Shown piece after piece: positions 35,111-43,613 of a stretch of DNA of 64,000 nucleotides. Every line of letters begins with the position of its first letter. Positions within the stretch are counted from its first letter, which is position 1. Below the pieces are notes generated by a model, which did no database searches, was not told the origin of the DNA, and saw only the letters and a list, made by a program, of their open reading frames with translations. This DNA comes from CAXBBB01 sp963815505 (GTDB taxonomy: Bacteria > Bacteroidota > Rhodothermia > Rhodothermales > BA12): positions 257,838 to 321,837 of the forward strand of contig CAWFGU010000014.1 of NCBI GenBank assembly GCA_963815505.1, in the 5' to 3' direction. The translations under genes were made by a program, and so were the position numbers.

Positions 35111-36385
35111 TCAGCTACCGACCGACCGGTATCCGCCCATCGTCCGCTCGACGAACACCGCGTCGCTCTCGCGGGCACGGAGCAGGTGCGGCACGTCGTT
35201 CGTGTCCAGCCAAACTTCGGCGGGGAGGGGGCGCAGGTTGTAGGTGCTCGCCATGCTCATGCCATAGGCTCCCGCGTCCAGAACGGCCAGCACGTCGCCC
35301 TCGCGTACGTCGGGGAGAGGGCGCTCGCTCGCCAGCACGTCGCCGGTTTCGCAGATATTGCCCGTCACGTCGTACGGACGCAGCGGCCCGCCGGGATTGC
35401 TCAGGTTGACGATGTGGTGGTAGGCGTCGTAGACCGTCGGGCGGACGAGGTGGCCCATACCGGTGTCGGTCCCCGCGAACGTTCTGCGCGATCCCTCTTT
35501 GACCGTGTTGACGCGTGCCAGCAGAGCGCCTGCCTGTGCCGTCAGGAAGCGGCCCGGTTCGAGCCGGAAGCTCAGGTGCGGATGGGTGCGCTGGTAGTCT
35601 GACAGCGGCGCCACGACGCGCGTGCGGAACGTATCCACGTCGATCTCTTCCTCGCCTGGGCGATACGGGATGCCTAGCCCGCCGCCCAGATTGACCCACC
35701 GCGCGTCTGCGAAGCGCGGTGCTTCGGCCAATGTGACGGCGATGGCGTCGGCGAACTGCTGCGCCGATAGGATCCCGCTGCCGATGTGCTGATGCACGCC
35801 GACGATCTTCAAATCGTGCTCTCCGGCAATGCGCAGCGCGTCGTCGATCTGCTCCACCGGAATGCCGAACTTGGTCCGATCGCCCGCGGTGACGACGTGC
35901 GCATGGTGCCCAGCGCCGTGCTTGGGGTTCAGGCGGACCGATACCTCGCTGCCGGGATACGCCCTTCCGTAGCGCTCCAGCCGCGTCAACTCGCCGATGT
36001 TGAGCACGACGCCGTGCGCGTGGGCAGCGTGCATCTCGTCATCGGTCATCATGTTGGCCGAAAACAGGATCCGCTCGGCCGGAATGCCCAGCCGCAGTGC
36101 CCACAGCATCTCGCCCGGCGAAACGGCGTCGACTCCGAAGCCGTGGCGCCCCAGCGTCTCGATGATCGGTGGGGCCGGATTGGCCTTCATCGCGTAGAGA
36201 AACGAGACGTCCAGCCCGTCGAAGAACTGTGCCAGCTTGCGTGCTTGCCGCTCGACGATGCGCTCCGAATAGACGTAGGTCGGCGTACCGTGGGCTTCGG
36301 CGATGCCGAGCAGCGCATCGGCCGAAGCGGGGAGGGCGGGCGCGGAGGTGAGTTCAGCCATGTCGCTGGGAGTGAGAGGCCGCAT
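35111..36385 (-). CDS. lysA: Diaminopimelate decarboxylase
   Basis: PLP-dependent enzyme converting meso-diaminopimelate to L-lysine, the last step of lysine synthesis. The PLP lysine is in FLYAMKANPAP, then HQHIGSG, GGGLGIPYRPGEEE, EPGRFLTAQAG and the active-site ICETGDVL. The ~424-residue length is normal. The frame extends upstream as unrelated sequence; ATG 36385 (MRPLTPSDMAEL) and ATG 36361 (MAELTSAPAL) are both possible, and no Shine-Dalgarno sequence favours either. The gene is downstream of ltaE and tyrA on the same strand, a run of amino-acid genes. Confidence 0.92.
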   Translation of the reverse strand: MRPLTPSDMAELTSAPALPASADALLGIAEAHGTPTYVYSERIVERQARKLAQFFDGLDVSFLYAMKANPAPPIIETLGRHGFGVDAVSPGEMLWALRLGIPAERILFSANMMTDDEMHAAHAHGVVLNIGELTRLERYGRAYPGSEVSVRLNPKHGAGHHAHVVTAGDRTKFGIPVEQIDDALRIAGEHDLKIVGVHQHIGSGILSAQQFADAIAVTLAEAPRFADARWVNLGGGLGIPYRPGEEEIDVDTFRTRVVAPLSDYQRTHPHLSFRLEPGRFLTAQAGALLARVNTVKEGSRRTFAGTDTGMGHLVRPTVYDAYHHIVNLSNPGGPLRPYDVTGNICETGDVLASERPLPDVREGDVLAVLDAGAYGMSMASTYNLRPLPAEVWLDTNDVPHLLRARESDAVFVERTMGGYRSVGS

Positions 36386-36402
36386 ACGAGCGCCGGTGAG
36401 GG

Positions 36403-37416
36403 TCAGCCGTAGTGCTGAGTGAGAAGGTCGCAGGCGCGGGAAAGCGCCTCGTCCGTGATGTCGCGGTGGAAGGTGGCGCGCAGCCGGTACGGGCCGAACG
36501 GGACGACGAGCAAGCCCAACGCACCAAGTACCGATTGTGCCTGAGTCGATGCTTCGGGTACGTCGAACAGGGCGATGTTGGTGTCCGGCACGACGACGCT
36601 CAATCCGAGCGACGCCGCATGATCCGAAAACGTCCGAGCCCGGGCGTGGTCGTCGGCCAGGCCCGAACGATGGTCGAGGGCCACGTGTGCGGCCGCGGCC
36701 AGAATCCCGACCTGCCGCATTCCTCCACCGAGCAGTTTGCGCCAGCGGCGAGCGCGTGAGATGGTGTCCGCCTCGCCGCAGAGCATCGACCCGACCGGAG
36801 CGCCCAGCCCTTTCGACAGGCATACGCTGACGGTGTCGAACCCTTTGGCCCACTCGGCTTCCGACGTTTGAGAGGCCAGGGCGGCGTTCCACAGCCGCGC
36901 GCCGTCCAGGTGCGTCCGCATGCCACGCGCCCTCGCCGAATCGACGCAGCGCCGGGTTTCCGCCAGATCGAGCACACAGCCGCCCGCTCGGTTGGCGGTG
37001 TTCTCCATCCACAGCAGGCGCGTTCGTGGCTCCCAATCGAATCCCGCACGGACCGACGCCGCCACCTGCTGGGCCGTGATCTGCCCGCGCGAGTCGGCCA
37101 GCGGAGTGAGTTGGACGCCCGAGATCACGCCCGGCGCGCCGCTCTCGTAGTGGATCAGGTGCGCGCTCGCCGGAGCCAGCACCTCGTCGCCCGGGTCGGT
37201 GTGCAACTTGAGCGCGATCTGGTTGCTCATCACGCCCGACGGCATGAACAGTGCGGCGGGCTTGCCCAGCAACTCGGCTACGCGCCGCTCCAGCGATTGG
37301 ACGGTCGGGTCCTCGCCAAACACGTCGTCGCCCACGACGGCCTCAGCCATCGCCTGGCGCATCTGCGGGGTCGGGCGGGTGACAGTGTCGGAGCGGAGGT
37401 CGACGGGCAGGGGCAT
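36403..37416 (-). CDS. ltaE: Low-specificity L-threonine aldolase
   Basis: PLP enzyme (337 residues) that cleaves threonine or allo-threonine to glycine and acetaldehyde. Landmarks are DLRSDTVTRPTPQMRQAM and VGDDVFGEDPTV near the N-terminus, MRTHLDGARLWNAAL, and the PLP lysine in VSVCLSKGLGAPVGS. The C-terminal part ends in a normal DITDEALSRA region. It lies 18-42 bases upstream of lysA (depending on its start) and ~100 bases downstream of tyrA, and may be cotranscribed with lysA. Confidence 0.93.
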   Translation of the reverse strand: MPLPVDLRSDTVTRPTPQMRQAMAEAVVGDDVFGEDPTVQSLERRVAELLGKPAALFMPSGVMSNQIALKLHTDPGDEVLAPASAHLIHYESGAPGVISGVQLTPLADSRGQITAQQVAASVRAGFDWEPRTRLLWMENTANRAGGCVLDLAETRRCVDSARARGMRTHLDGARLWNAALASQTSEAEWAKGFDTVSVCLSKGLGAPVGSMLCGEADTISRARRWRKLLGGGMRQVGILAAAAHVALDHRSGLADDHARARTFSDHAASLGLSVVVPDTNIALFDVPEASTQAQSVLGALGLLVVPFGPYRLRATFHRDITDEALSRACDLLTQHYG

Positions 37417-37518
37417 GGCGGCGAAACTACGCCGGGCGCGGCGGCTCGTGGTTGTGGATCGTGGGAATCGGGAATGCGCGGTCCGCCCTACGGAGCGCCG
37501 ACGCCGAGCAGGATAGGT

Positions 37519-38643
37519 TCACCCCTTGCGTTCGGCCGAGAAGCCCGCCCGCTCCATGGCACTCAGGGCGCGTTCGATTTCGTCGTCCGAGGCGAAGGCC
37601 AGGCGGAACGAGCCGCCCGTTCCCTCGCGGACGAGCAGCAACTCCACGTCTTTCACGTTGAGTTCAGCTCCGGCGAGCGCGGCGAAGACTTCGGACAGAA
37701 AGCCGGGACGGTCGACGGCGTGGAGCAGCAGTTCGGGATAGGCGCGCAGCAGACCCTTTCTGCGGTTTGGCACGTCGTGGCGCGTCTGGTTGGCCGCGTC
37801 GAACGCGTCTTTCAACGTATGCGTCTGGTCTGCGACCAGCGCGGTTTCCAGTTGGTCGAGTTCCGCCCGCACCGATCTGAGCGCGTCGCGGATGGCGGGG
37901 ACGTTGGCGGACAGGATGCCTTCCCACGTAGCGTAGGGCGAGCTCGCGATGCGCGTCATGTCGCGGAAGCCGCCCCCAGCGAGCAGGCGCGTCATCGGCT
38001 CCCCCTGCGCGTGGGTACCGACAGCGTTGGTCAGCGCGACGGCGAGCAACTGAGGCACGTGCGAGACGTGAGCGGCGGCTTGGTCATGCGCCTGAGCGTC
38101 GAGCGAGAGCACGCGCGCGCCGATCGTGTCGATCAGGTCGACGAGCGCGTGGAAGCGGCGGTGCGCTCGGCTCTCGGGCGTCGGGCACAGGGCGTAGGCG
38201 GCGTTCTCGAACAGCAGCGGCGAGGCGTGGGCGACGCCTGCATGCTCGCTGCCCGCCATCGGGTGGCCGCCGACGAACCGGCCCGGAAGCACCTCGTCGC
38301 CCAGCACACCGACAGCGGTTTTGACCGACCCCACGTCGGTCACGAGCGCATCGGGTCGGACGTGGGGCGCGATCGTCCGCAGCAGGTCGCCGACGAGCGC
38401 GAGGGGCGGCGCGAGGATGATCAGGTCGGCGTCGGCTACTGCTTCGACGGGATCGGTGACGGCTTGGTCGCAGCCGCCGCGCGAGGCCAGAACGGCGAGG
38501 ACGGCCGCGCGGTCGCACGCGGTCACGATCACGTCGCGTGCGTGGCGTTTGAGCGCCAGTGCCCACGAGCCGCCGATCAGTCCCGTTCCGATGATCGCGA
38601 CGTGCCGGATCGGCAACTTCGTGGGCGGGCGATGGGCGGGCAT
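37519..38643 (-). CDS. tyrA: Prephenate dehydrogenase with C-terminal ACT domain
   Basis: A 374-residue enzyme of tyrosine synthesis, converting prephenate to 4-hydroxyphenylpyruvate with NAD(P). The Rossmann motif is VAIIGTGLIGGSWALAL; LVTDVGSVKTAV and GGHPMAGSEHAGV bind cofactor and substrate; LAGGGFRDMTRIASSPYATW is the C-terminal helical signature. Residues ~295-374 (LLLHAVDRPGFLSEVFAALA ...) form an ACT domain, which usually gives feedback control by an amino acid, probably tyrosine here. The gene is separated by ~50 bases from the divergent rhomboid gene. Confidence 0.94.
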   Translation of the reverse strand: MPAHRPPTKLPIRHVAIIGTGLIGGSWALALKRHARDVIVTACDRAAVLAVLASRGGCDQAVTDPVEAVADADLIILAPPLALVGDLLRTIAPHVRPDALVTDVGSVKTAVGVLGDEVLPGRFVGGHPMAGSEHAGVAHASPLLFENAAYALCPTPESRAHRRFHALVDLIDTIGARVLSLDAQAHDQAAAHVSHVPQLLAVALTNAVGTHAQGEPMTRLLAGGGFRDMTRIASSPYATWEGILSANVPAIRDALRSVRAELDQLETALVADQTHTLKDAFDAANQTRHDVPNRRKGLLRAYPELLLHAVDRPGFLSEVFAALAGAELNVKDVELLLVREGTGGSFRLAFASDDEIERALSAMERAGFSAERKG

Positions 38644-38695
38644 GGCAGTACGAATCGGTTAGGCCGCATCTTACGACTCCACCTATTGCTCGTTC

Positions 38696-39448
38696 ATGCT
38701 TTTTCCGCTCTCCGACGACGACCGCCGCCTGACGCGTACGGCCTACGTCACGCTCGTCTTCCTCGCCGCCAACGTGATCGTGTTCGTGCTCTTCCAGGGC
38801 ATGGGCGGCAACGAAGCGTTCACCTACGGATGGAGCGTCATCCCCCAGGAGATCACGACGGGCGTCGACGTGGTCGGTGACGTGACGTTAGGGGCGGGCG
38901 AGGAGAGCGCCGTCGTCCGGCACACGCCTGGCCCGGTCCCGATTTATCTCACGATCCTGTCGGCGATGTTCATGCACGGCGGCTGGCTCCACCTGGGCGG
39001 AAACCTGCTCTACCTCTGGATCTTCGGCGACAATGTCGAGCACCGGTTCGGCCCGGTCACGTTCGCGCTGTTCTACCTCGCCTGCGGGCTGGCAGCGACG
39101 CTCGCCCAGATCGCCCTCGACCCGGACGGGCTGATTCCCAACCTGGGGGCGTCGGGTGCCATCTCGGGCGTACTGGGCGCGTACCTCGTCCTGTTTCCGC
39201 GCAACAAGGTGCGGGCGCTGCTCTTCTACTTCGTCGTCAGCGTGCCCGCCGTCGTCGTGCTCGGGCTGTGGATCGCGTTTCAGTTCTTCAACGGTTACGG
39301 CTCGTTCTTCGCCACCGAGCAGACCGGAGGCGTGGCGTATGCGGCACACATCGGCGGCTTCGTGGCGGGCGTGATCGGCGCGTTCGTGCTCAAAGGCATC
39401 CGCCCGCCGCGCGAGCACGAGAAGATGCTCAGCCGCGCCGCTCGGTGA
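38696..39448 (+). CDS. Rhomboid-family intramembrane serine protease
   Basis: A 250-residue integral membrane protease with about six to seven helices. Catalytic Ser is in LGASGAISGV and catalytic His in AAHIGGFVAG; MFMHGGWLHLGGNLLYLWIFG is the signature HxxxN helix-2 region. An inserted hydrophilic loop (about residues 45-75) separates the first helix from the core. The C-terminus (IRPPREHEKMLSRAAR) is short and cytoplasmic. Its substrate is unknown. The gene overlaps the convergent nucleotidyltransferase gene by 20 bases at the stop codons. Confidence 0.93.
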   Translation: MLFPLSDDDRRLTRTAYVTLVFLAANVIVFVLFQGMGGNEAFTYGWSVIPQEITTGVDVVGDVTLGAGEESAVVRHTPGPVPIYLTILSAMFMHGGWLHLGGNLLYLWIFGDNVEHRFGPVTFALFYLACGLAATLAQIALDPDGLIPNLGASGAISGVLGAYLVLFPRNKVRALLFYFVVSVPAVVVLGLWIAFQFFNGYGSFFATEQTGGVAYAAHIGGFVAGVIGAFVLKGIRPPREHEKMLSRAAR

Positions 39449-40148
39449 CGTAGCGGTTGGCTTCGTCCAGGCGGTCGTGCGTGCCCACGTCGAGCCAGAA
39501 CGCAGCGCCGACGTGGTACGGCCTGATCGCCGCTCGGGTCTTGGCGAGCCGCAGGTAGGGCCTCATGATCGAGAACGTGCCCGTCTCCTCGAACGCCCCC
39601 ACCAGACCCGGACTCGCCACCTGGATGCCGCAGAAGTCGAACCGGTGCAGCGTGCCTTCGGGGTCGCGCACCTGCTCCTCGCCGCCGTCGTACGCGTAGC
39701 CCATAAGCCCGATGTCGTCGAACATCAGATACCGGTCGGTCGTGGCCTCTCTGACGGCCAGCGTCGCCAGGCTGCTCGGGTCGTGCGCGGCGTAGAGTGC
39801 CGCCAGGTCGATCTCGCTCAGGATGTCGACGTTGTGGATCAGGTACGGATCGCCCGGCAGCAACTCGCGCGCGTGGAGCAAGCCGCCGCCGGTTTCGTAG
39901 GGTCCGCCCGGCTCGAACGACAGGTGCGTCTCCACGCCCAGATCGCCTTCGGCCTCGACGTACGCCTCGATCTGATCGGCGAGGTAGGCCGTGTTGACGA
40001 CGAGCCGGTCGCAGCCCGCTTCGATCAACCGATCCGCCGTGTGTCGGAGGAGCGGCAGGCCACCGACTTCGACCATCGCCTTGGGCGTCGTGTCGGTGAG
40101 AGGGGCGAGGCGGGTGCCGCGTCCGGCGGCGAAGATCAGTCCGGTCAT
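39429..40148 (-). CDS. Sugar-phosphate nucleotidyltransferase (MurU / RfbA-like)
   Basis: A 239-residue nucleotidyltransferase with a Rossmann-like NTP-binding core: GLIFAAGRGTRLAPLTDTTP and KAMVEVGGLPLL (signature GxGTRL...PK), IHNVDILSEIDL with the metal-binding Asp, and FCGIQVASPGLV. The size and motifs fit the MurNAc-1-phosphate uridylyltransferase MurU or mannose-1-phosphate guanylyltransferase-like branch; a partner AmgK-type kinase is not next to it. The frame is open upstream to 40322; ATG 40148 (MTGLIFAAG) is the family start. It is convergent with, and overlaps, the rhomboid gene by 20 bases. Confidence 0.88.
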   Translation of the reverse strand: MTGLIFAAGRGTRLAPLTDTTPKAMVEVGGLPLLRHTADRLIEAGCDRLVVNTAYLADQIEAYVEAEGDLGVETHLSFEPGGPYETGGGLLHARELLPGDPYLIHNVDILSEIDLAALYAAHDPSSLATLAVREATTDRYLMFDDIGLMGYAYDGGEEQVRDPEGTLHRFDFCGIQVASPGLVGAFEETGTFSIMRPYLRLAKTRAAIRPYHVGAAFWLDVGTHDRLDEANRYVTERRG

Positions 40149-40213
40149 GTCGGGTCGTGGAGGGGAAGTCGCCAACCTACCGCGCAACCGGAGTGCGCAT
40201 CGTCCCGATGTGG

Positions 40214-40450
40214 CTACCGTTCGGGCACGTGTCCGCGCCTGCGGATCGTGAACAGCATGGCCGCGACGACGACCCCGATCAGCACCAGCCGAGCGCCCAT
40301 CGCCGCTTGGGCGTCCGCCCACGCCATCACGAGCAGCAGCCCACCCGCGACGACGGCAAACGCCACCCGAACGCCGGGCCTGAGTCCGCGAATCGCCGTC
40401 AGCACGCCGACGTAGACCGCAAGCGCAGCTATGAGGACAAAGGTGGACAC
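40214..40450 (-). CDS. Small membrane protein, function unknown
   Basis: A 78-residue protein, almost entirely hydrophobic, with about three membrane helices (FVLIAALAVYVGVLTAI, VAFAVVAGGLLLVMAWA, LVLIGVVVAAMLF) and a basic C-terminal tail (TIRRRGHVPER). I choose GTG 40450; the frame is open upstream to 40531. I see no family. It lies between the nucleotidyltransferase and the barrel-protein genes on the same strand and may be cotranscribed with either. Confidence 0.6.
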   Translation of the reverse strand: MSTFVLIAALAVYVGVLTAIRGLRPGVRVAFAVVAGGLLLVMAWADAQAAMGARLVLIGVVVAAMLFTIRRRGHVPER

Positions 40451-40478
40451 GGTTGTGGCAAGGGTGAGTGAGCGCGTG

Positions 40479-41240
40479 CTACAAGCGCAGCGAACCGCCC
40501 AAGCTGAACAGAATGTCGGAGGTTGTGTCACTCAGACCGGCATAGATCGACGCATCGAGTGCGAACTGTGGCGTGACGGCGAACGCTGCGCCGAGTCCGA
40601 GCAAGGCTTGATTGTCGAAATCCTGAAGGATGGTGTATTGCGCTTCGACGAAGCCGAATACCTGGGGGGTGAGCGGATAGCCGCCCTGAGCAGCCAGGCG
40701 TGTAGCAACTGAGTCGAAAAACTCGTCGGTACCACCGAAGATGCCCAGGTTGCCCAAGAGTGAGAAGCCGCTCTGCAACGTGGTGCTCGCAGCTACCGTC
40801 GCCCCGAGAGCCGTGTCGAAGTCGTCGTCGATCGGTACGAATACTTCGGGCGTGACGCTGAGACGGAATGAGGTAAGGTCGCCGGGCAAGCCAATCTTGG
40901 CGCCGATCGACACGAAGTCGAAGCCTAATTCACCGTCGTTATCGAACACGTCGCTCAGGTCGCCTCCAAAGCGCACGCCATCGTAAACAGAGGTGGTGGC
41001 GCGCAACTCTATGGCATTGGTGAGTCCGAATCGGGCCGTGAGCGGTACGCCGTACGATGTGACGCTGAAATCATCATCCGAGTTGTACGCTGCGGTTACG
41101 CCGAACTCAATCGAGGCGGTGCGTTGCGGAAGCGTCTCGGCCGCAAGGGTGAGTCCGGGTCGGTCCAGCGTGATGAACTGAGCCTGTACTGTAGAAACGG
41201 CGAAGAGAGCGCAAGCTGCGAGTAAAGCAAAGCGGGTCAT
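40479..41240 (-). CDS. Secreted outer-membrane-type protein, possible transporter-like barrel
   Basis: A 253-residue protein with a signal peptide (1-20, ALLAACALFAVSTVQAQF) and a body of alternating strands rich in Gly, Asp and aromatic residues (ASIEFGVTAAYNSDDDF, AIELRATTSVYDG, FDFVSIGAKIGL, FLSLGGSLRL-type end). The layout resembles the phenol-degradation MetA / outer-membrane porin-like families found in Bacteroidota; the substrate and role are unknown. Its start lies about 20 bases from the AT-rich promoter-like DNA between it and the next divergent gene. It is one of at least three barrel-type proteins in the window. Confidence 0.72.
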   Translation of the reverse strand: MTRFALLAACALFAVSTVQAQFITLDRPGLTLAAETLPQRTASIEFGVTAAYNSDDDFSVTSYGVPLTARFGLTNAIELRATTSVYDGVRFGGDLSDVFDNDGELGFDFVSIGAKIGLPGDLTSFRLSVTPEVFVPIDDDFDTALGATVAASTTLQSGFSLLGNLGIFGGTDEFFDSVATRLAAQGGYPLTPQVFGFVEAQYTILQDFDNQALLGLGAAFAVTPQFALDASIYAGLSDTTSDILFSLGGSLRL

Positions 41241-41482
41241 AGGTCAGGAGGTTGGGAGCGAGATAAGGTAGCGGAGTGGTAAATATAGTTACCACTCGCA
41301 TCCTCATTCAACGAGGTTGGACCGCGACGAGACGACACGTCTCTGCCGGGTAAAGATTGAATATCCAATCCGATAGGAAATAAATAGATAGGCCTATGAC
41401 ATGACGCTGTCTCTGGCTCTTGCTATTCTACGCATACGCGCGCGCGAAATGGTGCGCTGCACCCTCCTAACCCCAACCCGCC

Positions 41483-42046
41483 ATGTCTACCCTCTTCGCC
41501 GAGCCGAGCCTCTTTTACGCCCCGCCCTACGAGCGTCCCATCGAGGATGAGTTGGCGTGGCATCTGGTCAAGTTCCTCCACCCCGAAGCAGGCGTGCGCT
41601 ACCAAGTGCGTCACCAAACGCCCGCCGGTCCATTCTACACCGATTTCGTCGTCGAGGTGCCGCTGGGCGAGTCGGTCCGCCGCGTCGGCATTGAGGTGAC
41701 GGACGCGCTCGACCCTGAAAACGTGACGATGCGCGACGCGCTGCTCGTGGGGGGTGGGCATCTGGATGCCGTTCTGCGCGTCGATCCCAGCGACCTGACC
41801 TACCGGATGCACGACGTGTTGTTGTTCGCGCTCCGATTGCGCCCCGAGTTGTTCGGTCGCAGGGGGCGCGTCAACCTCGAGACGCTGGCGTCGACCGAGG
41901 CGCTGATCTGCGACGTGCGGCCGGGACGGTCGGTCGAGATGGGCTACGCGCTGCCGGATCCCCACGCCGGGCTGCTGTTCGGTGGCGAGGAGCTGGAGCC
42001 GCTGCCCGGAGCGGGACGTGTGCTGCTGCGTCGCTGTCGCCGATAG
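41483..42046 (+). CDS. Hypothetical protein with nuclease-like pattern, frameshift at C-terminus
   Basis: A 187-residue frame that I do not recognise with certainty. Its middle reads FYTDFVVEVPLGESVRRVGI EVTDALDPENV ... RDALLVGGGHLDAVLRVD, a layout like DUF559/Vsr-type restriction-endonuclease-fold proteins (D ... GIEV ... RD..L...G....LRV), which would suggest a PD-(D/E)XK-type nuclease. After the stop at 42046 a different frame continues as coding-like sequence, IAAHPQSWLADYHQALDFFG and onward, to a stop at 42145-42147. One missing base around 42003-42043 would join them into ~221 residues. It is followed by a terminator and then rarA. Confidence 0.6.
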   Translation: MSTLFAEPSLFYAPPYERPIEDELAWHLVKFLHPEAGVRYQVRHQTPAGPFYTDFVVEVPLGESVRRVGIEVTDALDPENVTMRDALLVGGGHLDAVLRVDPSDLTYRMHDVLLFALRLRPELFGRRGRVNLETLASTEALICDVRPGRSVEMGYALPDPHAGLLFGGEELEPLPGAGRVLLRRCRR

Positions 42047-42172
42047 CGGCCCATCCGCAGTCGTGGCTGGCCGACTACCACCAGGCGCTCGACTTCTTCG
42101 GCGTCACCCACCGGCAGGTCGGGCAGTCGACGCGGCGCGCGGCCTAGTCCTCGTTGGGTCACGAGCACCAAG

Positions 42173-42203
42173 CCTGGCAGGTTGCCGAGACCTGTCAGGT
42201 TTT
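42173..42203 (+). terminator. Rho-independent terminator
   Basis: CCTGGCAGGT pairs with ACCTGTCAGG (one G-T pair) around a 7-base loop, followed by TTTT. It lies just after the hypothetical gene and before rarA. The stem is nearly the same as those at 6811 and 59516. Confidence 0.85.
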
Positions 42204-42239
42204 CTCGTTCGTGCTCCTCGCGTCTCGCTAGTTTTCCCC

Positions 42240-43613
42240 ATGCCCGACGACCTGTTCGACCTCGCCGCCCGCGCCCGCACGACCGCATCCGCTCCGCTCG
42301 CCGACCGGATGCGCCCGCGCACGCTCGACGAGTTCGCCGGTCAGGCGCACATTCTGGGTCCGGGCAGACTGCTCCGTCGCGCCGTCGAAGCCGACCGGGT
42401 GACGAGTTTGCTGCTGTACGGGCCGCCGGGGACGGGTAAGACGACGCTGGCCCGCATCATCGCCCGGAGTACGGCCAAAAACTTCCTCGCTCTCAACGCC
42501 GTGCTCGCGGGCGTCAAAGACATTCGAGCCGCTATCGACGGGGCGAGCGATCGGTTGAGACTGCACGGGCAGCGTTCGATCCTATTCGTCGACGAGGTGC
42601 ACCGCTTCAACAAGGCACAGCAGGACGCGCTGCTTCCGCACGTTGAGAACGGCACGGTCACGTTCATCGGCGCTACGACCGAAAACCCGTATTTCGAGGT
42701 CAACAAAGCTCTGGTGAGCCGGAGCCGTGTCTTCGAGATGCAGTCACTCACCGACGACGATCTGGCAGGCATCATCCTCAGGGCCATCGCCAACGAGGAG
42801 CGTGGCTACGGTCTGAAAAACGTCACCATCGACGACGACGCACTCGCTCACCTCGTCTCGACCGCCAACGGCGACGCGCGCAGCCTGCTCAACGCTCTCG
42901 AACTCGCCGCCGAGACTACTGCTCCGGACGACGAAGGTCACATCCGCATTACGCGCGAAGTCGCCGAGGACTCGATTCAGAAGCGCGCCGTCCTCTACGA
43001 CAAGGAGGGCGACGCGCACTTCGACACGATCAGCGCGTTCATAAAGAGCCTGCGCGGATCGGACGTGGACGCGGCACTCTACTGGATGGCGCGGATGATT
43101 TATGCCGGAGAGGATCCGCGTTTCATCCTGCGCCGGATGCTGATCTTTGCCTGCGAGGACATCGGCATGGCCGATCCGCGTGCGCTGGAGCAGGCCGTCG
43201 CGGCGGCTCAGGCGTTCGACTACGTCGGCATGCCCGAGGGCCGCTTCCACCTGTCGCACCTGTGCCTCTACCTGGCGACGGCGCCCAAGAGCAACTCGTC
43301 GTTCGCCCTGTTCGAAGCGCTGGCGTACGTCGAGAAGCAGGCGCAGCACGAGCCGCCGAACAAGCTCAAAGACGCCTCGCGCGACGGCGCCGGTCTGGGG
43401 CACGGCAAAGGCTACCACTACCCGCACGCCTACCGCGACCACTACGTCGCCGAGCAGTATTTGCCCGACGAGATGCAGGGTCTGTACTTCTATAATCCGT
43501 CCGAGATGGGCTACGAGCGCACCGTCCAAGCTCGGTTGGATGCCCTCCGCGACCGCGACACCGACGAAGGCATCGAAAAACGCGCTCGCAAATACGCCGA
43601 CGACGAACCATGA
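42240..43613 (+). CDS. rarA: Replication-associated recombination protein A
   Basis: A 457-residue AAA+ ATPase (RarA/MgsA/WHIP-type) acting at stalled replication forks. The N-terminal part begins DRMRPRTLDEFAGQAHILGP, Walker A is LLYGPPGTGKTTLA, Walker B is ILFVDEVHRFNKAQQDALLP, followed by sensor-1 TFIGATTENPYFEVN and RVFEMQSL. The C-terminal part has DTISAFIKSLRGSDVDAALY and EQYLPDEMQGLYFYNPS, which are RarA-specific tetramerisation and end regions. It overlaps the next gene (CBM-esterase lipoprotein) by four bases. The frame is open to 41982 upstream; ATG 42240 is the family start. Confidence 0.95.
   Translation: MPDDLFDLAARARTTASAPLADRMRPRTLDEFAGQAHILGPGRLLRRAVEADRVTSLLLYGPPGTGKTTLARIIARSTAKNFLALNAVLAGVKDIRAAIDGASDRLRLHGQRSILFVDEVHRFNKAQQDALLPHVENGTVTFIGATTENPYFEVNKALVSRSRVFEMQSLTDDDLAGIILRAIANEERGYGLKNVTIDDDALAHLVSTANGDARSLLNALELAAETTAPDDEGHIRITREVAEDSIQKRAVLYDKEGDAHFDTISAFIKSLRGSDVDAALYWMARMIYAGEDPRFILRRMLIFACEDIGMADPRALEQAVAAAQAFDYVGMPEGRFHLSHLCLYLATAPKSNSSFALFEALAYVEKQAQHEPPNKLKDASRDGAGLGHGKGYHYPHAYRDHYVAEQYLPDEMQGLYFYNPSEMGYERTVQARLDALRDRDTDEGIEKRARKYADDEP

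Noticed and set aside
36868..38880. A 670-codon open frame on the plus strand opposite ltaE and tyrA
   Set aside because: It is antisense to two well-supported enzymes and consists mostly of Arg/His/Asp-rich sequence without family motifs. High-GC DNA often leaves the antisense frame open.
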